Shown piece by piece: positions 26,703 to 35,500 of a stretch of 64,000 bases of DNA. Location: contig NZ_CP014546.1 of the NCBI RefSeq assembly GCF_001579805.1, positions 5,394,001 to 5,458,000 on the forward strand, given 5' to 3'. How positions within the stretch are numbered: position 1 is the first letter of the stretch; each line of letters begins with the position of its first letter. The notes beneath the pieces are model-generated. The model ran no database searches, had not been told where the DNA came from, and saw only the letters and a program-made list of their open reading frames with translations. A program made the translations under genes and the position numbers. This DNA comes from Pseudomonas azotoformans (lineage in GTDB: Bacteria > Pseudomonadota > Gammaproteobacteria > Pseudomonadales > Pseudomonadaceae).

Positions 26703-26998
26703 GACTGTTCGCCCCTGAACTTCCCACGCCAAAAAACCGTTCCCACAGTAGAAACAGTGCTTGACCTGGATATATACGATCGTTACTTGAGCAAACAGTA
26801 ACAGCGCAAACAAACATCTTTCAATGCACAATACGAAAGAAACAAAAAATTACACCTGATCTTTTTTATTATCTTGACGAACTATCCTCACCACCCGAAA
26901 CATCTATAAATATCTATCCACAGCACTAATACGCAACCCCTACAGAACATTCCCACAAAGACCCCGAACAACTTAAACTTATTAAATAGGGCGAAGCC
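26703..26998. other. AT-rich divergent intergenic region, tssM / tssF
   Basis: This 296-bp region between divergent T6SS genes is much richer in A+T than its surroundings and should hold both promoters. I found no convincing sigma-70 or sigma-54 promoter: a TTGACG at 26874 and TATAAA at 26905 are too far apart (25 bp). High A+T at a T6SS promoter would be compatible with H-NS-like (MvaT) silencing, which is inference only. Confidence 0.5.
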
Positions 26999-28765
26999 AT
27001 GTCATTGAAAGATCGCTTCTCAGAAGAACTCCGTTACTTGCGGGAGTTAGGCCGTGAATTCGCCGAAGACGATCCACGACTAGCCCCCTTCCTGGGCGAG
27101 CAAGCATCGGACCCGGGTGCGGCACACCTATTGGAAGGGTTCGCGTTCCTCACGGCCAAACTGGCCCTGAAGATCGAAGACGACCTGCCCCAACTCACCC
27201 ACCCGCTGATGCAGCAGGTCTACCCCAACTACCTGCGCCCGCTCCCCAGCCTGACTCAGGTGCGCTTCGACCCCGTGGTACACGCCCTCAGCGGTCCGCA
27301 GGTGATTACCAAAGGCACCCAGTTGTTCGCCCGGGCGCTGAATGATGTCAGTTGCACCTTTCGTACCTGTACCGACGTGACGATTTATCCGCTGCAGGTC
27401 AGTGCTGCCAGCGTCGCCCATAGCGTGCAGAAGTCGGTGCTGAGTATCGAGTTGCAGGCCTTATCGGAGCAGCCGTTGAGCGAGATGAACTGCGAGCGCC
27501 TGGATTTCCACCTTGGCGGTGACGACCTGCACGCACTCACGCTCTATCAGTGGCTGGCCCAGCATCTGGACAAAATCGTGCTGTGCCTCGACGAGCAACG
27601 GCTGGCCCTGCCGCCGGAGGCCCTTAGCTTTCCTGGCTTCGAACCCGACGACGCGCTGTTACCCACCTTGGACCAGCAGTTGGAGGGCTATCGCCTGATC
27701 CAGGAATACTTCTACTTCCCCCAACGTTTTCACGGTTTTCGCATCAGTGGCCTGCGCCGCCTGTGGCCGCAAACAACGGCCGCGCAGATTCGCCTGGAGC
27801 TGCATTTCTCCACGCCCCTGCCCGCCTCCATATCGATCAACCCCAACATGCTCTGCTTGTATTGCACGCCCGCCATCAACCTGTTCGAACACCCGGCCGA
27901 ACCGGTCCAACTGGACGGCCAGGCCCTGCACGAAACGCTACAACCGCGTGGCCCGAATGCCCGAGCCTATGAGATTTTCAGCATCGACCGGGTCAGTGCC
28001 CGGCGGCGCAAACCGCATACCCCGGCAGATAACTACCGTGTCGACTTCGCTCCCTATGAATCATTGCAGCACCAAGTGGAGCCGGCTGGCCAACGCACAG
28101 CGTGCTACTTCAGCCACACCATCGAACCTGAACTGCTCAAGACCCGCGCCAAACACAGCGTGAGCCTCATTCATGCCGATCAGCGTCCCTACCTTGGCGA
28201 GCGTGAAGTGCTTAATATCGCGCTGACCTGCACCAACGCCGACCTACCCCGGCAGTTGCAGGTAGGGGACATCAGCCTGCTCACCCAGACCACACCGTCA
28301 TTCGCCACTTATCGAAACCTCACCCGCCCGACCCGCGCCTACCCGCCAATCCTCGACGGCCAAGTGCAGTGGGCGCTGATCTCCAACCTTGCGCTGAACA
28401 ACCTGTCGCTGTCGTCTCCGGCGGCGCTCAAGGCCGTGTTGCAGGTTTACGACTTCATCGCCGCCCACGACCTACCTCACCATCGTGCCACCCAGCGTCG
28501 CCTGGAGGGCATCCTTGAGGTCCGCACACAACCTGTCGACTGGCTGATCAAAGGCCTGCCAGTGCGCGGCAGTTGCACCACCATGACAATGGACCCCGCC
28601 GCCTTCAGCAACGCCGGCGATTTGCATCTGTTTGGCTGCGTGCTCTCACATTTCATGGCGCTGTACGCCAACACCAACGCCTTCCATCAGTTGGAAATCA
28701 TCAACGCCGCCGATGGCACGGTTTTCACTTGGCCAATGCGCACCGGCCAGCAACCGATCATATGA
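26999..28765 (+). CDS. tssF: Type VI secretion baseplate protein TssF (VasA/ImpG)
   Basis: This 588-residue protein has the strongly conserved TssF N-terminus: FSEELRYLRELGREFAEDDP, DPGAAHLLEGFAFLTAKLAL and LTHPLMQQVYPNYLRPLPS. The length matches the family. TssF is a baseplate wedge component that works with TssG, TssE and TssK. In most clusters tssG follows tssF directly; here tssL follows after 15 bp and no tssG is seen. The frame is intact from start to stop, so it is not an obvious pseudogene. Confidence 0.96.
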   Translation: MSLKDRFSEELRYLRELGREFAEDDPRLAPFLGEQASDPGAAHLLEGFAFLTAKLALKIEDDLPQLTHPLMQQVYPNYLRPLPSLTQVRFDPVVHALSGPQVITKGTQLFARALNDVSCTFRTCTDVTIYPLQVSAASVAHSVQKSVLSIELQALSEQPLSEMNCERLDFHLGGDDLHALTLYQWLAQHLDKIVLCLDEQRLALPPEALSFPGFEPDDALLPTLDQQLEGYRLIQEYFYFPQRFHGFRISGLRRLWPQTTAAQIRLELHFSTPLPASISINPNMLCLYCTPAINLFEHPAEPVQLDGQALHETLQPRGPNARAYEIFSIDRVSARRRKPHTPADNYRVDFAPYESLQHQVEPAGQRTACYFSHTIEPELLKTRAKHSVSLIHADQRPYLGEREVLNIALTCTNADLPRQLQVGDISLLTQTTPSFATYRNLTRPTRAYPPILDGQVQWALISNLALNNLSLSSPAALKAVLQVYDFIAAHDLPHHRATQRRLEGILEVRTQPVDWLIKGLPVRGSCTTMTMDPAAFSNAGDLHLFGCVLSHFMALYANTNAFHQLEIINAADGTVFTWPMRTGQQPII

Positions 28766-28780
28766 CCCACGGAGAGCAGC

Positions 28781-29578
28781 ATGCCGACCCTGAATCCCAC
28801 CACCACGTTTTCCAGCAGCCATGGCGACGCCCGCGACGGCTGGCCCGATGGCGAGCTGTTCTGCCATCACGACCCACTCGAATTCCACCTGCGCGGCCAC
28901 AGCCTCAACCCATTGGTGGATGTGGCCATGCCGTTGTTCGGGCTGGTGATCCGGCTGCGCCGGACCGAGGTCTACGCCCCGGTCGAACAACTGCAAGGTC
29001 ACCTCACCAACCAGATCAAGGTGATGCTCGAAGAACTACGCCAGCACGACTACAGCGAGGCCGAGTTGCGCGTGTTCTCCTACGTACTCTGCGTCTTTGT
29101 CGATGAGGCGGTGCTGGCTACGCCGTGGGGCTCCGGCTCAATATGGCAAGCCAAATCGCTGCTGAGCACCTTCCACCAGGAAACCTGGGGCGGCGAGACC
29201 TTCTTCACCCTGCTCATCCGCTTGCAGGAAACCCCGCAGCAATACCGCGACGTGTTGCTGCTCATGTACTTGTGCCTGTGCCTGGGCTTCAAAGGCCAGT
29301 ACAGCGTGCAGACCCAGGGCGACCAGGCCTTGCAGCAGGTGATCAGCCGTTTGCAGGGGGTGATCGACGCGCTGCACGAACCGGCGCCTGCTCATCTGAC
29401 CCGTCCACTGGACAACGTTGCGCCACGCCATTACCAGATGAACCGGCAATGGCCGTGGTGGACGCCGTGGGCGGTGGGCACGGCGCTGTGCGTGGGGGCC
29501 TATGTGTTTTTTGCCGTGCGCCTGAACAGCATGACCGAGCAGGTGATGCAATCATTGGAGACCATCTTAGTGCGTTAA
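28781..29578 (+). CDS. tssL: Type VI secretion membrane protein TssL (DotU/IcmH)
   Basis: This 265-residue protein has the cytoplasmic helical DotU domain (FSYVLCVFVDEAVLATPWG and FHQETWGGETFFTLL are family signatures) and a single C-terminal transmembrane helix (about 230-252). It lacks a C-terminal OmpA-like peptidoglycan-binding domain, so anchoring to the wall would need another protein. It starts 15 bp after tssF and is co-transcribed with it. It would pair with the TssM encoded divergently. A 226-bp gap separates it from vgrG. Confidence 0.96.
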   Translation: MPTLNPTTTFSSSHGDARDGWPDGELFCHHDPLEFHLRGHSLNPLVDVAMPLFGLVIRLRRTEVYAPVEQLQGHLTNQIKVMLEELRQHDYSEAELRVFSYVLCVFVDEAVLATPWGSGSIWQAKSLLSTFHQETWGGETFFTLLIRLQETPQQYRDVLLLMYLCLCLGFKGQYSVQTQGDQALQQVISRLQGVIDALHEPAPAHLTRPLDNVAPRHYQMNRQWPWWTPWAVGTALCVGAYVFFAVRLNSMTEQVMQSLETILVR

Positions 29579-29739
29579 CCCGCGCGCACCGTTTCGCTAT
29601 TGCTCGTCATACACCGGCAAGTTAGCGACCCGCTTAAACTGGGCGACACACTTAACTAGAGAAACTTCCCACAACACTTGCGGAAAGCATGAAGGCGACA
29701 GCCGGAGTATGCCTCTTTAAAGTTCGAGGCCTTCGCCTG

Positions 29740-29768
29740 ATCGCCACTGCGTTACAACGTGTGGCGAT
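29740..29768. promoter_or_regulatory. Inverted repeat upstream of vgrG
   Basis: A perfect 8-bp inverted repeat, ATCGCCAC-N13-GTGGCGAT, ends 36 bp before the vgrG start. It could be an operator or a 5' leader hairpin. The remaining tssL-vgrG gap (29579-29804) shows nothing else I can name. Confidence 0.35.
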
Positions 29769-29804
29769 TAAAACCTGCAACCAAGGATTGCCGCAGGAGT
29801 TGCC

Positions 29805-32588
29805 ATGCCGAACTTGCGCGATGTGCGCTTTACCTTCAGTTCAAGCGCCGATATCAACTTCGATGTCGTCTCGTTTGAACTCACTGAGGGGCTTTGCGAA
29901 CTGTATTGCCTGTCCGTAGACCTGGTCAGCACATCGGCCAATGCCGACTTCGCACAACTGCTGGATCAACCGGCGGTAATGACCATTTGGCAAGGCGAGC
30001 AACCGGTGCGCCATGTGCACGGCCTGATCAGCCGCTTCGAGCAGGGCAAGACCGGCTTTCGTCGCACCGCCTACCGCGCGGTGATCGAACCACAACTGGC
30101 CCGCGCCCGGTTGCAATCGGACTGGCGCATTTTTCAGCAGCGCAGTGTGCCGCAGATACTTGAACAGCTGTGCAACGAACGCCGTTGGGGCGCCTGCACC
30201 CAGCGTCTGACCGAAAACCACCTACCCCGCGAATACTGCGTGCAGCCCGGCGAGCTGGATTGGGACTTCTACCAGCGCCTGGCAGCCGAAGAAGGCCTGT
30301 TGTCGATCTTCCAGCACAGCGAGGGCGGGCATCAGTTGATTCAGGCCGACCATATCGCCAGCTTCGGGGTGATTGAGGGCGAAGCACTGGTGTATGAGGC
30401 CAACCCCGGTGGCGATCAGGCACAACCGGCCTTGCACAGCTTTACCTACCGCGAGCAGGTGCGCAGCGCCAACCAGACCCAGCGCGACTACACCTTCACC
30501 CACCCGCGCTACAACCTCGAACAGCGTGAACAGGCGCCGCAGCTGGAGCACCAGAGCCCCGACTACGAACGCTATGACTACCCTGGTCGCTACAAGCACG
30601 ATGATGCCGGCAAGCCCTTCACCCTGACCCGTCTGCAAGGATTGCGCGGTGATGCGCGCACCGCCGAAGTCAGCGGCGACGATGCGCGCCTGGTGCCGGG
30701 CTTGGCCTTTGATCTGGTCGGCCATCCCCGCGAAGACCTGAATATTGGCTGGCGTGCCGCCACCATCCACCACATCGGTCGCCAGCACACCGCGATGGAA
30801 GAAGAAGCTACCGGCAGCCAGGTGGGTACCCATTACAGCTTCACCGCCACGCTGATTCCCGACACGGTGGAATGGCAAGCACCGCCGCGCCCCAAACCCT
30901 GCATCGAAGGCCCACAGATCGCCACCATCGTCGGCCCGCCCGGCGAAGAAATCTACTGCGACGAACACGGCCGTGTGCGCCTGCAATTTCCCTGGGACCG
31001 CGAGGGCCAGGACGACGACCGCAGCTCCTGCTGGGTGCGCGTCACCCACAACTGGGCCGGCGCCGGCTGGGGGCATGTCGCCCTGCCACGGGTCGGCCAG
31101 GAAGTACTGGTGGGCTTTTTGCACGGTGACCCGGACCAGCCGATGGTCATCGGTCGCAGCTACCACGCCATCAACCGCTCACCGTACAAACTCCCCGCAT
31201 TCAAGGCGCTGAGCCCGATCCGCAGCAAGGAGCTGCACGGCGAGCGCCACAATGAACTGCGCCTGGATGACACCACCGGGCAAATCAGCGCCACGCTGAT
31301 GAGCGACCATCAAGCCAGCGCGTTGAACCTGGGCTACCTGACCCACCCCCGCCCCGGCGGCGGCGTGCCCCGTGGCGAAGGTTTTGAACTACGCACCGAC
31401 GCCCATGGCGTACTGCGTGCCGGCGGCGGCCTGCTGCTCACCACCCAACGGCGCCCGCGCGCCGCCGAGCACCACACCGACCTGCCGGAAACCGCCGAAC
31501 AACTCGACACCGCCCGCCAGCACCACGCCACCTTCGCCAGCGAAGCCCGCGACCACCTGGCCCAGGACAGCGGCGATCAGGACGAAGTCGCCGACGCGCT
31601 CAAGGCCCAGCAACAGGCCATTCGTGGCACCGGCGGCAACCCCGGCGCCAACCAATACCCCGAACTGGCCGAACCGCACCTGGTACTGCACAGTCCGGCC
31701 GGCATCGCCAGCAGCACCCCGCAATCCACCCACATCGCCAGCGGCGAACACCTCGCCCTGAGCAGCGGCGGCCACACCAGCCTGGCCATCGGCAAACGCC
31801 TGTTGATCAGCGCCAGTCGTGGTGTGCGCACTTTTGTGCAAAGCCTGGGTTGGAGGTTGGTAGCCGCCTCCGGCGATATCGATATTCGGGCGTTGAAAGA
31901 CAACATCAATCTGCTGGCCAAACTCAAGGTCACCGTGACGGCTGAGCGCATCACGTTGAGTGCCAAGGAAGAGATCGTGATTCAGGCGGCGGGGAGTAGC
32001 ACTACCTACAACGCCGGGGGGATTACGCATGCCACCAGTGGGTTGTACACCGCACATGCCGTGGATTTTATCTACGACGCTGCGAAGAGTAAGGCGGCGG
32101 CGTTTCCGGAGGCGCCTAAGGCGGGGAAAGGGAATTTGGAGTTGATTCAACAATACGCCAACGGGATTTCCTTCAAGGGAGGCGAGTACAAGGTTGAGGA
32201 TGCCTTAGGCAAGGTCTTCAAAGGGTCACTGGATGGCAATGGTTTTGCGGCTGTGGCTGGTGTTGCTCCAGGCCCGGCCAAAGTGCTTTTCAGCAAAGAC
32301 CCGGTGGATGTCTGGACCGATCCCGGATTTCCCGGTCCGCATGAGCAGATCAAAGCGGACGCCATTGAAACCTCCGGTCAAACCTTGCCTGCGCCTGCGA
32401 AAGCACTGCTGGACCAAGTGCTAAACGCGACTAAGCAGTCTCCGATGAGCCTTGCCACCGACCTGCTGAAAAAGACTGTGCCAATGCCAGACGCTGCGAC
32501 CGCGCTGGCCTCCCAGCTACCTCAGTCACTCATGAAAAACGCCGAGATGCTCGGATTGCCACGCAAGCTCTCGGAGAAAACACAATGA
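29805..32588 (+). CDS. vgrG: VgrG (TssI) spike protein with DUF2345 and C-terminal transthyretin-like domain
   Basis: This 927-residue protein forms the T6SS puncturing spike as a trimer. The gp27-like part occupies about 1-370. The gp5 OB-fold is at about 375-465 (EIYCDEHGRVRLQFPWDREG, GWGHVALPRVGQEVLVGFLH). The DUF2345 extension follows (about 510-740, including LALSSGGHTSLAIGKRLLIS). A short beta-rich domain (about 780-845, ISFKGGEYKVEDALGKVFKG) resembles the transthyretin-like cargo adaptors of other VgrGs, and ~80 helical residues end the protein. The rhs gene starts inside the stop codon (ATGA overlap), so Rhs is the likely cargo. A GCAGGAG ribosome site precedes the start. Confidence 0.96.
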   Translation: MPNLRDVRFTFSSSADINFDVVSFELTEGLCELYCLSVDLVSTSANADFAQLLDQPAVMTIWQGEQPVRHVHGLISRFEQGKTGFRRTAYRAVIEPQLARARLQSDWRIFQQRSVPQILEQLCNERRWGACTQRLTENHLPREYCVQPGELDWDFYQRLAAEEGLLSIFQHSEGGHQLIQADHIASFGVIEGEALVYEANPGGDQAQPALHSFTYREQVRSANQTQRDYTFTHPRYNLEQREQAPQLEHQSPDYERYDYPGRYKHDDAGKPFTLTRLQGLRGDARTAEVSGDDARLVPGLAFDLVGHPREDLNIGWRAATIHHIGRQHTAMEEEATGSQVGTHYSFTATLIPDTVEWQAPPRPKPCIEGPQIATIVGPPGEEIYCDEHGRVRLQFPWDREGQDDDRSSCWVRVTHNWAGAGWGHVALPRVGQEVLVGFLHGDPDQPMVIGRSYHAINRSPYKLPAFKALSPIRSKELHGERHNELRLDDTTGQISATLMSDHQASALNLGYLTHPRPGGGVPRGEGFELRTDAHGVLRAGGGLLLTTQRRPRAAEHHTDLPETAEQLDTARQHHATFASEARDHLAQDSGDQDEVADALKAQQQAIRGTGGNPGANQYPELAEPHLVLHSPAGIASSTPQSTHIASGEHLALSSGGHTSLAIGKRLLISASRGVRTFVQSLGWRLVAASGDIDIRALKDNINLLAKLKVTVTAERITLSAKEEIVIQAAGSSTTYNAGGITHATSGLYTAHAVDFIYDAAKSKAAAFPEAPKAGKGNLELIQQYANGISFKGGEYKVEDALGKVFKGSLDGNGFAAVAGVAPGPAKVLFSKDPVDVWTDPGFPGPHEQIKADAIETSGQTLPAPAKALLDQVLNATKQSPMSLATDLLKKTVPMPDAATALASQLPQSLMKNAEMLGLPRKLSEKTQ

Positions 32589-35500
32589 CTGCAGCCACTG
32601 CGCGCCCGCCCCAATCAGCCACCGCCCCGCTCAATACCACATCAAAGAATGACATTGATGCGGGCAAGGAAAAACTCGACAAGTGGCTGCGCAAACTCAC
32701 CAACGATGCCATTGGCTGGAATGCCGTACAGACCGCAGGTGCTGTGATTCCCGGTGTCGGCACCGTCTTCGCCGCCATTGATGCCATCGGGGACCTACTC
32801 ACCTTAATTGACGGTGATCAAAACGACTTCCTGACCTGGGTCAGCTTTGGTGTCAATGTCGTCGGCCTGATCTCCTTTCCAGGTGTCGGCCCGGCACGGC
32901 TGGCGGTGCGCACCACGCTTTCAACCGTCAGGCGCAATGGCCTACCCGCCATTTCGACGGCCATGCTCAGTGCATTGGAAAAGAACCTTAACGACAAAAC
33001 TCGCGGCGCCCTGGAGGATTTTGCCAACGCCATCCAAGCACGTCTCAGCGAACTGCTCACCAAAATCGCCGCAGAAATCAGAAAAGCCTGCGCCGCTTTC
33101 GCCCGCATGCTCAGAAGCATTGCCAGTGAGCAAGGACAGCAGGCACTGGCCAAGAAAGCCAAGGTCGGCTCTTTCTTCTTCGGCCCGGTGGTGGGTATTG
33201 CCGCACAGTTCATGATCGACGACAGGCTGCTGTCCAAAGCCGTCTGCCAGAAGCTGCTCACCGTTGCAAATGCCGCCGACAGAATCGGTCTGGCGGTAGC
33301 ACAGAAAGTTCAGGGATTAGGGGATCCGAAACGAATCGGCAGTATCGGCAACCTGATCATGGAGCTGGTCAGTGCATTGGCCGCCCGCAAGCGTCGCGGC
33401 GCTCAAACGGCCAATGCCTCCAGTCACCAGAACAATCGAGCTCAAGCGACACAAGGCCAAGGCCCATTGGTCAGTCAATCAACTCAGCGCAGAACCACCA
33501 ATGATCCTAATGGTTGTAAGAACTGTAGACCTAGCGTCCCTGTAGGCACTGGCCACAGCATCAGCTTCGCCACTGGCAGTGAAACGCTGGAACACACCGA
33601 TTTCTCGCTGCCCGGCCCCTTCCCGATCGAGTGGACACGCACCTATCGCTCAAGCCTGTCAGCGTTTGATCAGGGAAGTTTTGGCGCACGCTGGATCACG
33701 CCGTTCTCGATTCGCATTGACCAACTTGAAGACGGCCTGAGCTACCACGGTTACGACGGGCGTAGCCAGCGTTACCCTGATCTTGCGATCAGCAAGCACC
33801 ACTACGACCCGATCGAAGGGGTATTGCTGATTCGCACCACGGCCAGCACGTTGGTGGTCGTACGTGGTCACGACAGCCAAGAAACTTTTCAAAAACAAGG
33901 TGACCACTATTTGCTCAGTGGCATGACCTTGCGAGGTGGCGCCCGCATCGCCCTGCACTACGAGCACCAACACGCGGGTCGGATAGTGCTGTCAGACCTG
34001 GTCACTTACCAGGACGATACGGCGCATCATCATATCCATAGCGAACTTGACGAACATGGACGCATCAACGCCCTGTGGCTGATGCATGAAGGCCAGCCCA
34101 AGCGCCAACTGGCGGGTTATGACTACGATGAACACAGCGACCTGATCGCAGCCCGCGACGAGCACACCGCGCAATGGGACTACCAATACCAACATCACCT
34201 GATCACCCACTACACCGACCGCACTGGACGCGGTATCAATCTGCAATGGCACGGCGAAGGCGCCGATGCAAAGGCCATCCGCGAATGGGCCGACGACGGA
34301 ACCTACGACACCCGCCTGGAGTGGGACGACAACATCCGCCTGACCTACGTGACCGATGCGTTGGGCCAGGAGGCCTGGTACTACTACGATATCCTCGGCT
34401 ACACCTACCGCATCATCTACCCCGACGGTAATGAAGAGTGGTTCTACCGCGATGATGCCAAAAACATCACCCGGCACATTCACACTGACGGCAGCACCGA
34501 CAGTTACGCCTACGATGACCGTGGCAACCTGCTCCAGCACACCCGTCCGGATGGCAGCTGTGTTCATCATGCCTACGACGACCAAGACCAACGCTTTAAA
34601 ACACGCGATGCCGAAGGCGGGTTGTGGAAGTACGACTACGATCAACGCGGCAACATCATCGAAACAATCGATCCGCTAGAAAACACCACCCAGTACAGCT
34701 ACAACAGCGACAACCTGCCCGTGGTCATCACCGATGCCAACGGCGGCAGCAAACAACTGGCCTATAACGCCGACGGCCAACTGATTCGCTACACCGACTG
34801 CTCCGCCAAGGTCAGCCAATGGGACTACGATACCCTCGGCCAGCTCAGCCGCTTCACCGATGCCGAAGGCCACGTCACCACCTACGAGTACCACGCCGGG
34901 CAGCTGGTACGACTGATCCACCCCGACAAGACCGAAGAGCATTTCGAGCGCGACGCCGAAGGCCGTCTGCTCACCCACACCGGCGCCCTGCGCCAGTCCA
35001 CCACCTGGCACTACAACGAAGCCGGCTTGATCCAACAGCGCGTTGATGCCAACGGCACAACACTCAATTACCGCTGGGACCGCCTCGGCCAACTGCTGGA
35101 ACTGCGCAACGAAAACAACAGCACCGCCAGCTTCAAATACGACCCGGCCGGGCGCCTGCTCAAGGAAACTGGCTTCGACCAACAGACCACCCACTACCTC
35201 TACGACCACGGCAGCAACCAACCGACTCGCCGCCTCGATGGCGACCGGGTCAATGAATTTGAGTACGACCCACTCGGCCGCCTGATCGCCCGCCATGCCG
35301 GACACAAGGAAGGCCTGGAATGGCAAACCGAAACCTTCGCCTACGACGGCAACGGCAATTTGCTGTTGGCCGAAAACGCCGCCTGCAAACTGCAATGGTT
35401 TTATGATCGTGCCGGCAACAACACCCGTGAGCATCAATACCTGCGTTACCTGCAGGAACCGCATGTAGCCATCTGGAAGCATGAGTACGACGCTCTCAAC

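Noticed and set aside
26874..26910. TTGACG and TATAAA upstream of tssF as a sigma-70 promoter
   Set aside because: The spacer is 25 bp, far from 16-18 bp.
29762..29778. TGGC...TGC upstream of vgrG as a sigma-54 promoter
   Set aside because: GG and GC are separated by 12 bp instead of 10, and the box overlaps the inverted repeat.
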